Shown here piece after piece: positions 26,637-36,293 of a stretch of 64,000 bases of DNA. The stretch is from Aquimarina sp042434915. GTDB lineage: Bacteria > Bacteroidota > Bacteroidia > Flavobacteriales > Flavobacteriaceae. The DNA lies in assembly GCF_042434915.1 (NCBI RefSeq), contig NZ_CP170198.1:2976001-3040000 (forward strand), written 5' to 3'. Below the pieces are notes generated by a model. That model was not told the DNA's origin and searched no databases. It was given only the letters and a program-made list of their open reading frames with translations. Numbering within the stretch: the first letter of the stretch is position 1; each line of letters starts with the position of its first letter. The position numbers and the translations under genes are program-made.

Positions 26637-27911
26637 TTAGTTTAAATCAAAACCAAGATCTTTTCGATAGTAAATTCCGTCAAAATTAATCTTAGCGACT
26701 TCGTTATAGGACTTTTTAAGTGCTTTTTGAAAATCAGTATGCAAGGCAGTTACTGCCAAAACCCTTCCGCCATTAGTAACGACATTACCCTCTACTAGTT
26801 TTGTTCCTGCATGAAATACGATCGCATCAGAAACCTGATCAATTCCTGTAATTTTCTTATTCTTTTCATAATCTTCGGGATAACCTCCAGAAACGGTCAT
26901 TACTGTTGTCGCACTTCGAGTATCTAAATCTAAAACAAATTTATCAAGTGTATGGTTCTCTAAACTGTCTAATAACTGTACCAAGTCATTTTTGATTCTG
27001 GGTAACACTACTTCGGTTTCAGGATCACCCATACGCACATTATATTCAATCACTTTTGGCTCATCACCTACTTTGATCAATCCAATAAATATAAATCCTT
27101 TGTAATCAATATTCTCTTTTGCCAAACCATCTACCGTGGGTTGTATGATATTCTTTTCGATTTTGTTCATAAACGCCTCTTCTGCGAAAGAAACGGGTGA
27201 AATAGCCCCCATACCACCGGTATTAAGTCCAGTATCACCTTCACCTATTCGTTTGTAATCTTTTGCTGTCGGCAGTGTAATATGATTTTTACCATCGGTT
27301 AGAACAAAAACGCTTAGCTCAATACCTTCTAGAAACTCTTCGATCACCACCTTTTCACTAGCAGTGCCAAATTTTTTATTGGTTAACATATTATCAAGTT
27401 CTTGTTGCGCTTCCTCAAGGCTTTCAAGAATTAAGACTCCTTTTCCTGCTGCTAAACCATCTGCTTTCAATACGTAAGGAGGATTCAAAGTTTTTAAAAA
27501 CTCTTTACCTTGTGCAACCGTTGCAGCGGTAAAACTTTGATACGCTGCTGTAGGGATATTGTAGCGCATCAAGAATTCTTTGGCATATTCTTTACTGCCC
27601 TCTAATCGAGCTCCTTCTTTTGAGGGTCCGATTACTTTGACTTTGGCTAAAGCCTCGTCTGCAGCAAAATAATCTTTAATACCGAGTACCAAAGGATCTT
27701 CTGGCCCTACCACCACCATACTAATATCTTGGTCGATCACCAATTTCTTAATGGCTTCAAAATCTGTTACTGCAATAGCGATATTGGTTGCTATTTCATG
27801 CGTTCCTGCATTTCCTGGTGCCACGTAAAGCTTATCACATAATTCGCTTTGTGCTATTTTATAAGCAAATGTATGTTCTCTTCCTCCTGATCCTAGTATT
27901 AAAATATTCAT
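26637..27911 (-). CDS. purD: Phosphoribosylamine-glycine ligase
   Basis: The 424-residue protein starts MNILILGSGGREHTFAYKIA, the PurD signature, and has the ATP-grasp core with ADGLAAGKGV, GGMGAISPV and NVRMGDPETEVVLPRI. It joins phosphoribosylamine and glycine with ATP to form GAR, the second step of purine synthesis. Length fits the family. It is convergent with DUF6341 and is followed on that side by the bidirectional hairpin. Confidence 0.98.
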   Translation of the reverse strand: MNILILGSGGREHTFAYKIAQSELCDKLYVAPGNAGTHEIATNIAIAVTDFEAIKKLVIDQDISMVVVGPEDPLVLGIKDYFAADEALAKVKVIGPSKEGARLEGSKEYAKEFLMRYNIPTAAYQSFTAATVAQGKEFLKTLNPPYVLKADGLAAGKGVLILESLEEAQQELDNMLTNKKFGTASEKVVIEEFLEGIELSVFVLTDGKNHITLPTAKDYKRIGEGDTGLNTGGMGAISPVSFAEEAFMNKIEKNIIQPTVDGLAKENIDYKGFIFIGLIKVGDEPKVIEYNVRMGDPETEVVLPRIKNDLVQLLDSLENHTLDKFVLDLDTRSATTVMTVSGGYPEDYEKNKKITGIDQVSDAIVFHAGTKLVEGNVVTNGGRVLAVTALHTDFQKALKKSYNEVAKINFDGIYYRKDLGFDLN

Positions 27912-27975
27912 GTAACGGGTTTTGATAATTTGATATACTTAATGTATTGTATTTTTGTGTATTAGTATTAATTAT

Positions 27976-29322
27976 CTAATACGCTTTTTCTTCACCTTGC
28001 AAAGCATTCATTACGGTTAAAACGATAATTTTAATATCCAGTAATAATGACCAATTTTCTATATAGAAAATGTCATATTTCACCCTATTTATTATGTCTT
28101 TTTGAGTTTCAATCTCTCCCCTAAAACCGCTTACCTGCGCTAAACCAGTAATTCCAGGTTTAACAAAATGCCTTACCATAAATTTATCAACACGTTGTAA
28201 AAATTCTTCGTTGTGTTTGACCATATGAGGCCTTGGACCCACCACAGACATTTCACCTTTAAGAACATTTATAAATTGTGGTAACTCATCAATACTAGTC
28301 TTACGTATAAATTTACCTATCTTGGTAACTCTATTATCCCCTCTAGTTGCTTGATTTACACTAGAACTAGGTTTCATTGAACGAAACTTGAGACAATAAA
28401 ACTCACTGTAATCTATTCCATTTCGCTTTTGCTTAAAAAATACTGGTCCTCTGGACTCAAATTGCATCAGAATTGCTAAGAGTGGCGTAAGCCACGATAA
28501 TATGAAAATTAAAACGAGCAAAGATAATAGAATGTCAAATGAGCGTTTGGCAAACTTATTAATAGTGATATCTAACGGGATCTCTCGAAATGACAAAACT
28601 GGCACATACCCGTAATAATTAAAAATCAATTTTTTGGTAAAAATATCTTTATTATCAGGTATAAATTTTAAGATTTTGAGGTTGTTGTCTGTAAAACTAA
28701 CAATTTCCTTAAGTTGATTATTTGATAATTCTGCAATGGAGCAATACACCTCATCAATTTCATTTTCTACGATATAATCAAAACAAGCTTCTAAATCAAA
28801 ACCCTCATTTTTTACACAAAACTGCTTTTGAAATTTATATCCAAAATCTTGTCTTGTATTAAATAATTTAATTAGTTGATTTATCTTTTTATTATCTCCA
28901 ATAACAACTACTCTTCTAATATTGCCTCCAAAAACTTTCCGATATTTGAATAAAAGAAACCGAATTAAAAATTTGAAAAAAGTTACCAATATTATGATGG
29001 ATATAAAATATTTCCCCATCTCAAATCTACTGATACCTGGTTGTTTGAAAAACCCAATAAAGGCATAAAGAATAAGCGCAAATATCAAAAATTGCCTTAT
29101 TAATGATGCCAGAATTTGAATTATTTTGGAATAGCGTTCGGTATTATAAAATTCATTTTTAATAGATAAGATTATCCAAACAGAAGTAATGTATATAGAG
29201 AAAAGTGTATAATTCGCTATATTTACTTTAAAAAAATAAATCGTAAAATTTAAAATAAACAAATCAACCAAACAGAATAGCGGTTTTATATAAACTGAAT
29301 ATCTTCCTGATTTACTCTTCAT
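27976..29322 (-). CDS. Polyprenyl glycosylphosphotransferase (WbaP/WcaJ type)
   Basis: The 448-residue protein has several N-terminal membrane helices (about 10-135), a Rossmann-like middle domain (VVVIGDNKKINQL) and a C-terminal bacterial sugar transferase domain from about 255 (KRSFDILLSLLVL, CLKFRSM, SIDELPQFINVLKGEMSVVG, KPGITGLAQVSG). It moves a sugar 1-phosphate onto undecaprenyl phosphate, starting each repeat unit of the glycan built by this locus. The sugar is not determinable here. It is the last gene of the polysaccharide cluster in transcription order. Confidence 0.93.
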   Translation of the reverse strand: MKSKSGRYSVYIKPLFCLVDLFILNFTIYFFKVNIANYTLFSIYITSVWIILSIKNEFYNTERYSKIIQILASLIRQFLIFALILYAFIGFFKQPGISRFEMGKYFISIIILVTFFKFLIRFLLFKYRKVFGGNIRRVVVIGDNKKINQLIKLFNTRQDFGYKFQKQFCVKNEGFDLEACFDYIVENEIDEVYCSIAELSNNQLKEIVSFTDNNLKILKFIPDNKDIFTKKLIFNYYGYVPVLSFREIPLDITINKFAKRSFDILLSLLVLIFILSWLTPLLAILMQFESRGPVFFKQKRNGIDYSEFYCLKFRSMKPSSSVNQATRGDNRVTKIGKFIRKTSIDELPQFINVLKGEMSVVGPRPHMVKHNEEFLQRVDKFMVRHFVKPGITGLAQVSGFRGEIETQKDIINRVKYDIFYIENWSLLLDIKIIVLTVMNALQGEEKAY

Positions 29323-29330
29323 TAGATAGT

Positions 29331-30308
29331 CTATATTTTATCAAAATTACGATGTTCGCTCTTAGAAAGTGCTTCACTCGAAAACTCTTTGAAAAAAGCT
29401 AATGTTTCCCGCATACCTTCTGCTCTTTTAATCGTAGGTTCCCATCCAAGTAATTCTTTAGCTTTTGTAATATCAGGTTGACGCTGCAACGGATCGTTTA
29501 TAGGCAAGGGTTTATAAACAACCCTTTGATTTGACTTCGTAAGTTTAATGATTTCTTCGGCAAATTCTTTAATTGTTATTTCGTCAGGATTCCCTATATT
29601 AACCGGATACACGTAATCAGTATGTAATAATCTAACAATACCTTCAATCAAATCATCTACATAACAAAAAGAGCGTGTTTGTAAACCATCACCAAAGATC
29701 GTCAAATCTTCACCACGTAACGCTTGTCCGATAAATGCGGGCACTACGCGTCCATCATTTAAGCGCATTCTGGGACCGTACGTATTGAAAATTCTAACAA
29801 TACGTGTATCTACCCCATGATAGGTGTGATATGCCATGGTGATTGACTCTTGAAACCGTTTAGCCTCATCATACACTCCTCTTGGTCCAATTGTGTTTAC
29901 ATTACCAAAATAATCTTCATTTTGAGGATGGACAAGTGGATCCCCATATACTTCGCTAGTAGAGGCTATCAAAATTTTAGCGTTCTTATCCTTGGCAAGA
30001 CCAAGAAGGTTATGTGTGCCTAACGACCCTACTTTTAAGGTCTGAATCGGAATTTTAAGATAGTCGATAGGACTTGCTGGTGAAGCAAAGTGTAGGATAT
30101 AGTCTAAGTGCCCAGCAACATGAACAAATTTTGTAACATCATGATGATGAAATTCGAAATTGTTTAATCTAAAGAGATGTTCTATGTTTTTTAGATCACC
30201 TGTAATCAGGTTATCCATGGCAATAACATAATATCCATCTTTTATGCATCGATCGCACAAATGTGAACCTAAAAACCCTGCTGCTCCTGTTATAAGTACG
30301 CGTTTCAT
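29331..30308 (-). CDS. UDP-glucuronate decarboxylase (UDP-xylose synthase)
   Basis: The 325-residue short-chain dehydrogenase has GAAGFLGSHL for NAD binding (8-17), the catalytic Tyr146-x3-Lys150 pair in VYDEAK, and family blocks HFASPASPIDYLK and RIFNTYGPRM that mark UXS enzymes. It converts UDP-glucuronate to UDP-xylose and CO2. It overlaps the UDP-glucose dehydrogenase gene by 4 bases, so the pair would turn UDP-glucose into UDP-glucuronate and then UDP-xylose. Confidence 0.92.
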   Translation of the reverse strand: MKRVLITGAAGFLGSHLCDRCIKDGYYVIAMDNLITGDLKNIEHLFRLNNFEFHHHDVTKFVHVAGHLDYILHFASPASPIDYLKIPIQTLKVGSLGTHNLLGLAKDKNAKILIASTSEVYGDPLVHPQNEDYFGNVNTIGPRGVYDEAKRFQESITMAYHTYHGVDTRIVRIFNTYGPRMRLNDGRVVPAFIGQALRGEDLTIFGDGLQTRSFCYVDDLIEGIVRLLHTDYVYPVNIGNPDEITIKEFAEEIIKLTKSNQRVVYKPLPINDPLQRQPDITKAKELLGWEPTIKRAEGMRETLAFFKEFSSEALSKSEHRNFDKI

Positions 30309-31615
30309 GAAATAGCTTTTCTGCCTATAGAAATATAATCAATATTTTCTTTTTGAATATCAATAAGATCATACAAGTTACGGCCGTCAAAGATAACAGG
30401 ATTCGTTAACAATTCCTTTATTTTTTTGAAATCAGGTGTCCTGAAGATACTCCATTCGGTACAAATAATAAGTCCGTCAGCGTTTTCTAAAGCCTCGTAC
30501 ATCGTTTTAGCAAAATGTATTTTATCACCATATTTCTTGGCCACATTTATCATAGCTTCCGGATCAAAAGCTTTGATCTTAACTTCCTGTTTCAACAAAT
30601 TATCAATGATGTCTAATGCAGGAGCCTCTCTAATGTCGTCAGTTTCCGGTTTAAACGCCAAGCCCCAAACTGCTAAAGTTTTTCCACGAAGTGTACTATC
30701 AAAGTACTTATTGATCTTAGGAAGCAAAGAAACTTTTTGATTCTGATTCACTTGTATGACAGAATTTAAAATCTGGAAGTTATAATCTACTTCTTTCCCA
30801 GATTGATGTAGAGCTTTTACATCTTTTGGAAAACAAGAGCCACCGTACCCAATTCCTGGAAACAAAAAACGTTTCCCGATTCGAGAATCTGTACCCATGC
30901 CTATTCGTACCTTATCTACATCTGCTCCCACCAGCTCACAATAGTTTGCAATCTCATTCATAAATGTAATTTTGGCAGCCAAAAACGAATTTGCAGCGTA
31001 TTTAGTAAGTTCTGCGGATCGTTCATCCATTATTAGTATTGGGTTACCAGATCGTACAAAAGGTTTATATAATTTTTGCATTGCTTCGATCGCTCGATTA
31101 GAACTAGCTCCAATAACAATACGTTCAGGTTTTAAAAAATCGTCTACCGCGAACCCTTCTCTCAAAAATTCTGGATTAGAAACCACATCAAAATTGCACT
31201 TTGCATTTTTTGATATAGCATCACGAACTTTCTCTGCAGTACCTACAGGCACCGTGCTTTTATCAACAATAACCTTATATTCTGTAATCAGATGACCAAT
31301 CTTGTCAGCCACATCAAGCACATAGGAAAGATCTGCAGATCCATTTTCATCCTCAGGTGTTGGTAAGGCTAAAAACACTATGTCGGCATGTGTGATACCT
31401 TCTTCTAGACTGGTGCTAAAAGATAATCTTCCAGCTTTAATATTTCTATCGAATAAGGTGTCTAAGTGTGGCTCGTAAATAGGTACAAGCCCATTTCGCA
31501 TTTTTTGAACTTTCTCCTCATTGATATCAACACAAATAACATCATTACCGGTCTCTGCCAAACATGTGCCGGTAACCAAACCCACATACCCGGTTCCTAT
31601 TACTGCTATTTTCAT
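30305..31615 (-). CDS. ugd: UDP-glucose 6-dehydrogenase
   Basis: The 436-residue protein has the NAD-binding GTGYVGLVTG (7-16) and the catalytic Cys261 in GYGGSCFPKDV. It oxidises UDP-glucose to UDP-glucuronate with two NAD+. It stops 0 bases from the WecG-type gene and overlaps the UXS gene by 4 bases. UDP-glucuronate may be used as such and as UDP-xylose precursor. Confidence 0.97.
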   Translation of the reverse strand: MKIAVIGTGYVGLVTGTCLAETGNDVICVDINEEKVQKMRNGLVPIYEPHLDTLFDRNIKAGRLSFSTSLEEGITHADIVFLALPTPEDENGSADLSYVLDVADKIGHLITEYKVIVDKSTVPVGTAEKVRDAISKNAKCNFDVVSNPEFLREGFAVDDFLKPERIVIGASSNRAIEAMQKLYKPFVRSGNPILIMDERSAELTKYAANSFLAAKITFMNEIANYCELVGADVDKVRIGMGTDSRIGKRFLFPGIGYGGSCFPKDVKALHQSGKEVDYNFQILNSVIQVNQNQKVSLLPKINKYFDSTLRGKTLAVWGLAFKPETDDIREAPALDIIDNLLKQEVKIKAFDPEAMINVAKKYGDKIHFAKTMYEALENADGLIICTEWSIFRTPDFKKIKELLTNPVIFDGRNLYDLIDIQKENIDYISIGRKAIS

Positions 31616-32338
31616 TTAACTGTTTTTAGGTTTTAGAAATTTATAAAACATAAGATCTTTTATAAAAAGAAATAAGGCAATTGGATAATGCCAAAAGTAA
31701 CGTTTAAACAATTTGGGCTCATCAATTATCCTATATAACCATCTCAAGTTGTATCTATCATAAAACTGCGGATAATACTGAATTCCTGCAGCCGTTTGAT
31801 GAATAAACCCACCACAAGTATATCCTGTGCCCTCCCAACCCAAGTTCCTTAATTCAATTAAAAAATCTTCTTGGTAGGGTGTTCCCATACCAGCTATAAC
31901 AATTTCAGGAGACAATGCTTTTATCTCTTCTAGAGTCTTTTGTCGCTCTTTTATATTTTGAAAATAACCATGTCGCCAACCTTTTAATGGTAAATTAGGA
32001 TACGTTCTTAGAATAACTTCCCTAAACTGTTGAATTGCTATTTCGGTAGAACCAACAATATAAATCATTTTTTGATCTGCAATAGCGTTAGCAAAAACCT
32101 TTGGGGCAAGAGATGTCATATCAAAACTATTTCTTTGAATTTTTATCCCAAATGTTTGAAGTAGTTTAACGAGAGATATTCCATCAAAATAAATTATATC
32201 AAAATGCATAAGCACTTTTGATTTTCTTAATAATTTGTATGAATAAGGATTCAAGAATGTACATAACGCTGTACTAGGAATATCTCGTCCTAAACTATCA
32301 ACCTTAGTCTGCTTTAAGATATGATTGATTGTTCTCAT
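31616..32338 (-). CDS. WecG/TagA/CpsF family glycosyltransferase
   Basis: I choose the ATG at 32338 (MRTINHILKQTKVDS), which is 240 residues; a start at 32368 would extend further into the upstream gene. Features of the family (GT26) are MIYIVGSTEIA, VIAGMGTPYQEDFL and the C-terminal YRIIDEPKLFKRY. Members add an amino- or uronic-type sugar to a polyprenyl-linked primer. It overlaps the 3' end of the upstream ligase-like gene by 35 bases. It then abuts ugd. Confidence 0.88.
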   Translation of the reverse strand: MRTINHILKQTKVDSLGRDIPSTALCTFLNPYSYKLLRKSKVLMHFDIIYFDGISLVKLLQTFGIKIQRNSFDMTSLAPKVFANAIADQKMIYIVGSTEIAIQQFREVILRTYPNLPLKGWRHGYFQNIKERQKTLEEIKALSPEIVIAGMGTPYQEDFLIELRNLGWEGTGYTCGGFIHQTAAGIQYYPQFYDRYNLRWLYRIIDEPKLFKRYFWHYPIALFLFIKDLMFYKFLKPKNS

Positions 32339-33506
32339 GATATAATAAGTATGACCAGATAAAGGCAACGAAGATAAAACCTTTGTGAGTGACTAACAAA
32401 GATTCAATAAACATTATCGAGAAGATAATTAATAAGAAGAAGATTAAAATAAAGTTATGATTGAGAATCCCATGATACAACGATACGCCTAGAAGTGTTA
32501 AAAATATTATCAGATAAATAAATCCTCCACCTATTAGCATTTCAAAATATTGATTATGTGCGTGATACTTATTTTTGAATTCCCAAGAGTTTGAACTTCT
32601 ATTTTGCTGTAAAGTGGTAAGTTCATTACCTACACCGTATCCTAGAACAGGTCTGTTTTTAATTACATTAAGAGAAGTTTTGTAATTTCTAATTCTTGAA
32701 GATTCTCCATCAATATTGGAAAAAAATTCCCCTCCGCTATTACTTAAAACGATTAAAAAGCAAGCAGTCATACATGGTATTAAGACCGCAATATTACGTT
32801 TCAATAATTTTGGATTATATTTTGCCATAAAAAACCCTACATTTATAAGTAAAAAAACAATCCCTCCTGAGAGAGAGAAATAAGTAAGATGAAATAAAAT
32901 TAAGAGAGCTATTATAATAATTAAAAGTCTAGCTGTGATATTCTTCTTACTAAAAAGAAACAAAAAACTCACATAGCAAAAGTTCAATAACATCCCATAA
33001 ATAATCGGATTTGAATCAACAAAATCTTTCCATGGTATTACGTCAATTCTGGTGAACAAAAATTGTAAGTTCTCATTATACATACTTTGTATTCCTACGA
33101 ATAACCTGAAAAAGCCAGCGATAGATACTCCGGCGAATAGTGAAAAAGTCAATATACTTATATGTAGAACACCTACCGTTAAAACATGAAAAATAATTTG
33201 GAATAAGATAAATAAAAATAAGAATGATAATCTACTTCCCTTAAAACCTTCTGTAAATCCATTAATTACCAAACTAAACAAAGCTAGGATTAACATTGTA
33301 ATAGTCAATACAAAAATTTTAGATTGACTTGTCTTCAACAGAAATAGTTCAGAAAGTTTTTTAAAACTCCTTTCCTTAAAGGTTGAATAAAAAAACAGAC
33401 CAATGATTAATATCAAAACTTTGCTATTCAAATCCTCTTTTAAAGGGATAGTAAAGGGAAATATCATCCAAAAAAATGTTTCCAATTTAAAGTTTCTTAC
33501 TTTCAT
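32304..33506 (-). CDS. O-antigen ligase/polymerase-like membrane protein
   Basis: The 400-residue protein has about ten to twelve hydrophobic helices and a periplasmic loop near 275-330 with PVLGYGVGNE and YHAHNQYFEMLIGGG, the Wzy-C/WaaL-type signature. Such proteins polymerise or ligate glycan repeats at the outer face of the inner membrane. With a second polymerase-like gene directly upstream, one may be the polymerase and the other a ligase. I cannot tell which. Confidence 0.8.
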   Translation of the reverse strand: MKVRNFKLETFFWMIFPFTIPLKEDLNSKVLILIIGLFFYSTFKERSFKKLSELFLLKTSQSKIFVLTITMLILALFSLVINGFTEGFKGSRLSFLFLFILFQIIFHVLTVGVLHISILTFSLFAGVSIAGFFRLFVGIQSMYNENLQFLFTRIDVIPWKDFVDSNPIIYGMLLNFCYVSFLFLFSKKNITARLLIIIIALLILFHLTYFSLSGGIVFLLINVGFFMAKYNPKLLKRNIAVLIPCMTACFLIVLSNSGGEFFSNIDGESSRIRNYKTSLNVIKNRPVLGYGVGNELTTLQQNRSSNSWEFKNKYHAHNQYFEMLIGGGFIYLIIFLTLLGVSLYHGILNHNFILIFFLLIIFSIMFIESLLVTHKGFIFVAFIWSYLLYHENNQSYLKAD

Positions 33507-33608
33507 CTAATAAAAATATATCTGAGATATAATATAATCGTTTGCTTAAAATATAATTTTCTTCTTTATCAAAATGAATCTAGAATAAAGTTACTAGACA
33601 GCTCGTTC

Positions 33609-34997
33609 TTAGGGTATTCTCTCTTTTGTATTGGTAAAACTATAGTTCAATCCTACCAGAAACATAACAAGCCCGAACGCATAAGGAGAGAATGCTTCTT
33701 CTTGAAATATTCCCTGAACAAACAATACAACCGTTAAAATTTTTAAAATTCTAATGTGATAGTTATCCGATTTTATTTTACTTACAAGGTAAATTATCAC
33801 TAGGAAATAAATTATATAAATAATTGAATATATTCCTAAACTTGAAAATAATACTCCATAAACACTCTCACTACCATTCTGAAATCGTGTCCAATATCCT
33901 AAATCTTTCAAGGGCTTTCCATTCCACGAAGTAAGCAAAATATCCGATACATTTCCCGAAAACCCTATACCATTACCTAAGGAAGACAGGTATCCAAATC
34001 CATTTACTAGACCTAAAATATGTTCATTATCATTTAAATACCCTAAAATAATAAAAGCAGTTGTGAAAAACCCATAAATTATATAAGCGAGAGATTTTGA
34101 TAAATTCGTTTTATAAATTAAAAAATATAATAGAACTATAAAGAAAATCAAAAGGAGAACTCCTTTTGAATTAACCGCTAATATAACAGTCATAAGAATC
34201 AAAAAAAACTTAAATTTATGCTTGGGCCAGTAGAAATAAAATCCTAGAATTGTCAAAAAGTATCCTAGAGATATCATGCTTTTAATCAATGATCCTATGC
34301 GAACGGCCTTTAGATTAATCCATGATATATTAAATAAATTATGTCTCCCATAAAAATTTAATAGCTCATCCCAATTATTAATACCTTTCTTTAATTTATA
34401 ATACGGAAGTTCATTTAAAAGGTAACCTACTGGTTTAGGAAAAAAAACTTGGAAAAAAGCTATTATGGCACATATTATAAATAAATTTTTCAAAGAATTA
34501 AATAAAAAATCCTTTTCTATTCTTTTTGAAAAGTACAATCCAGCAAATAAAGCAAAAATAGGTGCCGTGAAAAGCCTCAGATAAGATGCACTATTTTTAA
34601 TTCCAAAGTGAAACGTTCCAAAGATAAAAAAAGCTAGAAGTAACAAACATATTGATAGGGAGACGTTCATGAAATCTATTTTTCTCAAACTCATTTTATT
34701 TTCGATGATGTAAACCAAAAAAAGCATACCTAAAGCAAAAAAATTCACTCCATGAAGAAGATTAAAGGAATCTATCGAATTAATAAATCCAGAAAAAATG
34801 GCAATAAAAGTATTTTGAAATAGACCAAAAATTAAAAAATATAAATAAAATAATTTTGGTTTTCTCCGAAGTAAAAAAAGAAGAGAAGAGAAAAAAGCTA
34901 ATCCTAAAATTAAATTAAATGTAGCTATAAAATATGTCAAAATGCATATAAAAAGTGCCGTGAAAAATAATGTAGTAAACTCCTTTTTAAATTTCAT
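33609..34997 (-). CDS. Polytopic membrane protein, probable polysaccharide polymerase (Wzy-like)
   Basis: The 462-residue protein is nearly all membrane helix, with about ten to twelve segments, and one large polar loop (about 190-230 and 325-385). It lacks the clear HNQY/GxGxxNE motif of its neighbour. Low sequence conservation is normal for Wzy proteins, which are serotype-specific. Position between glycosyltransferase-like and ligase-like genes supports a polymerase role, as inference only. It lies in the most AT-rich part of the locus. Confidence 0.65.
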   Translation of the reverse strand: MKFKKEFTTLFFTALFICILTYFIATFNLILGLAFFSSLLFLLRRKPKLFYLYFLIFGLFQNTFIAIFSGFINSIDSFNLLHGVNFFALGMLFLVYIIENKMSLRKIDFMNVSLSICLLLLAFFIFGTFHFGIKNSASYLRLFTAPIFALFAGLYFSKRIEKDFLFNSLKNLFIICAIIAFFQVFFPKPVGYLLNELPYYKLKKGINNWDELLNFYGRHNLFNISWINLKAVRIGSLIKSMISLGYFLTILGFYFYWPKHKFKFFLILMTVILAVNSKGVLLLIFFIVLLYFLIYKTNLSKSLAYIIYGFFTTAFIILGYLNDNEHILGLVNGFGYLSSLGNGIGFSGNVSDILLTSWNGKPLKDLGYWTRFQNGSESVYGVLFSSLGIYSIIYIIYFLVIIYLVSKIKSDNYHIRILKILTVVLFVQGIFQEEAFSPYAFGLVMFLVGLNYSFTNTKERIP

Positions 34998-35027
34998 AAT
35001 ACAGGATAATGAAAACCAAATATTAAA

Positions 35028-36260
35028 TTAAATTTCATTCTGCATTTGATTGATCAACTTTTCAATGTTAGCTGATATCAATTTAGCACTGTTTTTGGTT
35101 TTTTCTGATAAAAAACGATTATTAGAGTTTGGTATTTTTATTTTATTTTTAAAAATTGTATCCTTTATAACTTTTTCCAAATCTTCGACCTTGAAAATTT
35201 TCTGAATATTTTCATGTCCTAAAAAGCTTTCTTTAAATTTCCAATAGGGAAAGTTTAACATCATAGAATGCACTATGATTCCTCTAATATTTCCTTCAAC
35301 AATAGCCGTAGACATGTTACTAAGAAACAAATTATATTTTTTAAAACTTTCAGACATTGATTCATTAACTACTAAACAAACATTTTTATGAGCTTTATAA
35401 ATCTCATAATCTTCAATACTTTCTCTAGGGTGTAATTTAATATATAATTTAATAATATTTGATGGACTAAGTTTAGAAATAATTGATATAATAAGACGAA
35501 TATCTTTATGTTGATTTGCATCATAATATGATAATCCATGCCACTTATACGCACTAGTAATAAAACAAATAGAATTATTAATCATTTCTAATGATTCATC
35601 TTCTTCCTTATGAAAATGATTACTCATTCTTGGTAAGCCATATGAATAAATAGTGGTTTGTTTATTTTTATAAGATTCTAATACTGATTTAGAGTGTTCA
35701 CCAATAGTATATATTTCAGAGACTTTACTGGATCCTATAATACTTGGTAAAAACGGGTTCCATTTTTTACCAGAAAACATGATTGATAAATTCTTAGAAA
35801 ATGTTTTATAAAAGTATTCTTTCAAATCCTCAAATTTTTGGTTTGAATATCGAATAACATCCCAAAATTTAAATGAATATTCACTAATCAAACCATCTAA
35901 AATTAAAATTGATGGCTTACTTCTTTCTAATGCATAGTATGTAACTAACCTTTGAACAGCTCCATCATTGCCGAAGACAAAGAAATCATAATTCTCGGTA
36001 AGTTCTTTAATGTTAGCTTTTATTGAAAACAAAAACTTTATTCTTTCAAGACCCGTTAATTTATAAAAAGATTTTTTTAAACTCAGAGCATCTATATTGA
36101 TTGGCTTTTCATTAAAAAAGTATAGTTTTTGATGGTATGTACTACTTGTATTTATAAACACACATTTAAAGCCTTTTTTCTTCAATTCTTCAACCACGGG
36201 TAACATATTGAGCACGTGTTCCTGATTTTGCGGAAAAAGCAAGATTTTCTTATTGAACAT
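35028..36260 (-). CDS. GT-B-like glycosyltransferase, possible nonulosonic acid (sialyltransferase-like) transferase
   Basis: The 410-residue protein has no signal or membrane segment. I see a Rossmann-like start (KILLFPQNQEHVLNMLPVVE), a LDG at 121-123, KLHPRE with His-Pro at 277-278, and SNMST at 314-318. Bacterial sialyl- and polysialyltransferases (GT52, GT80 and related) carry [DE][DE]G, HP and SS/ST motifs in this order. Since a complete CMP-pseudaminate pathway lies beside it, the protein could transfer pseudaminic acid. The first motif is imperfect, so the family assignment is tentative. Confidence 0.5.
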   Translation of the reverse strand: MFNKKILLFPQNQEHVLNMLPVVEELKKKGFKCVFINTSSTYHQKLYFFNEKPINIDALSLKKSFYKLTGLERIKFLFSIKANIKELTENYDFFVFGNDGAVQRLVTYYALERSKPSILILDGLISEYSFKFWDVIRYSNQKFEDLKEYFYKTFSKNLSIMFSGKKWNPFLPSIIGSSKVSEIYTIGEHSKSVLESYKNKQTTIYSYGLPRMSNHFHKEEDESLEMINNSICFITSAYKWHGLSYYDANQHKDIRLIISIISKLSPSNIIKLYIKLHPRESIEDYEIYKAHKNVCLVVNESMSESFKKYNLFLSNMSTAIVEGNIRGIIVHSMMLNFPYWKFKESFLGHENIQKIFKVEDLEKVIKDTIFKNKIKIPNSNNRFLSEKTKNSAKLISANIEKLINQMQNEI

Positions 36261-36293
36261 ATAAACTTAAGGCTTAAAAAAAATTAAAAAGAA

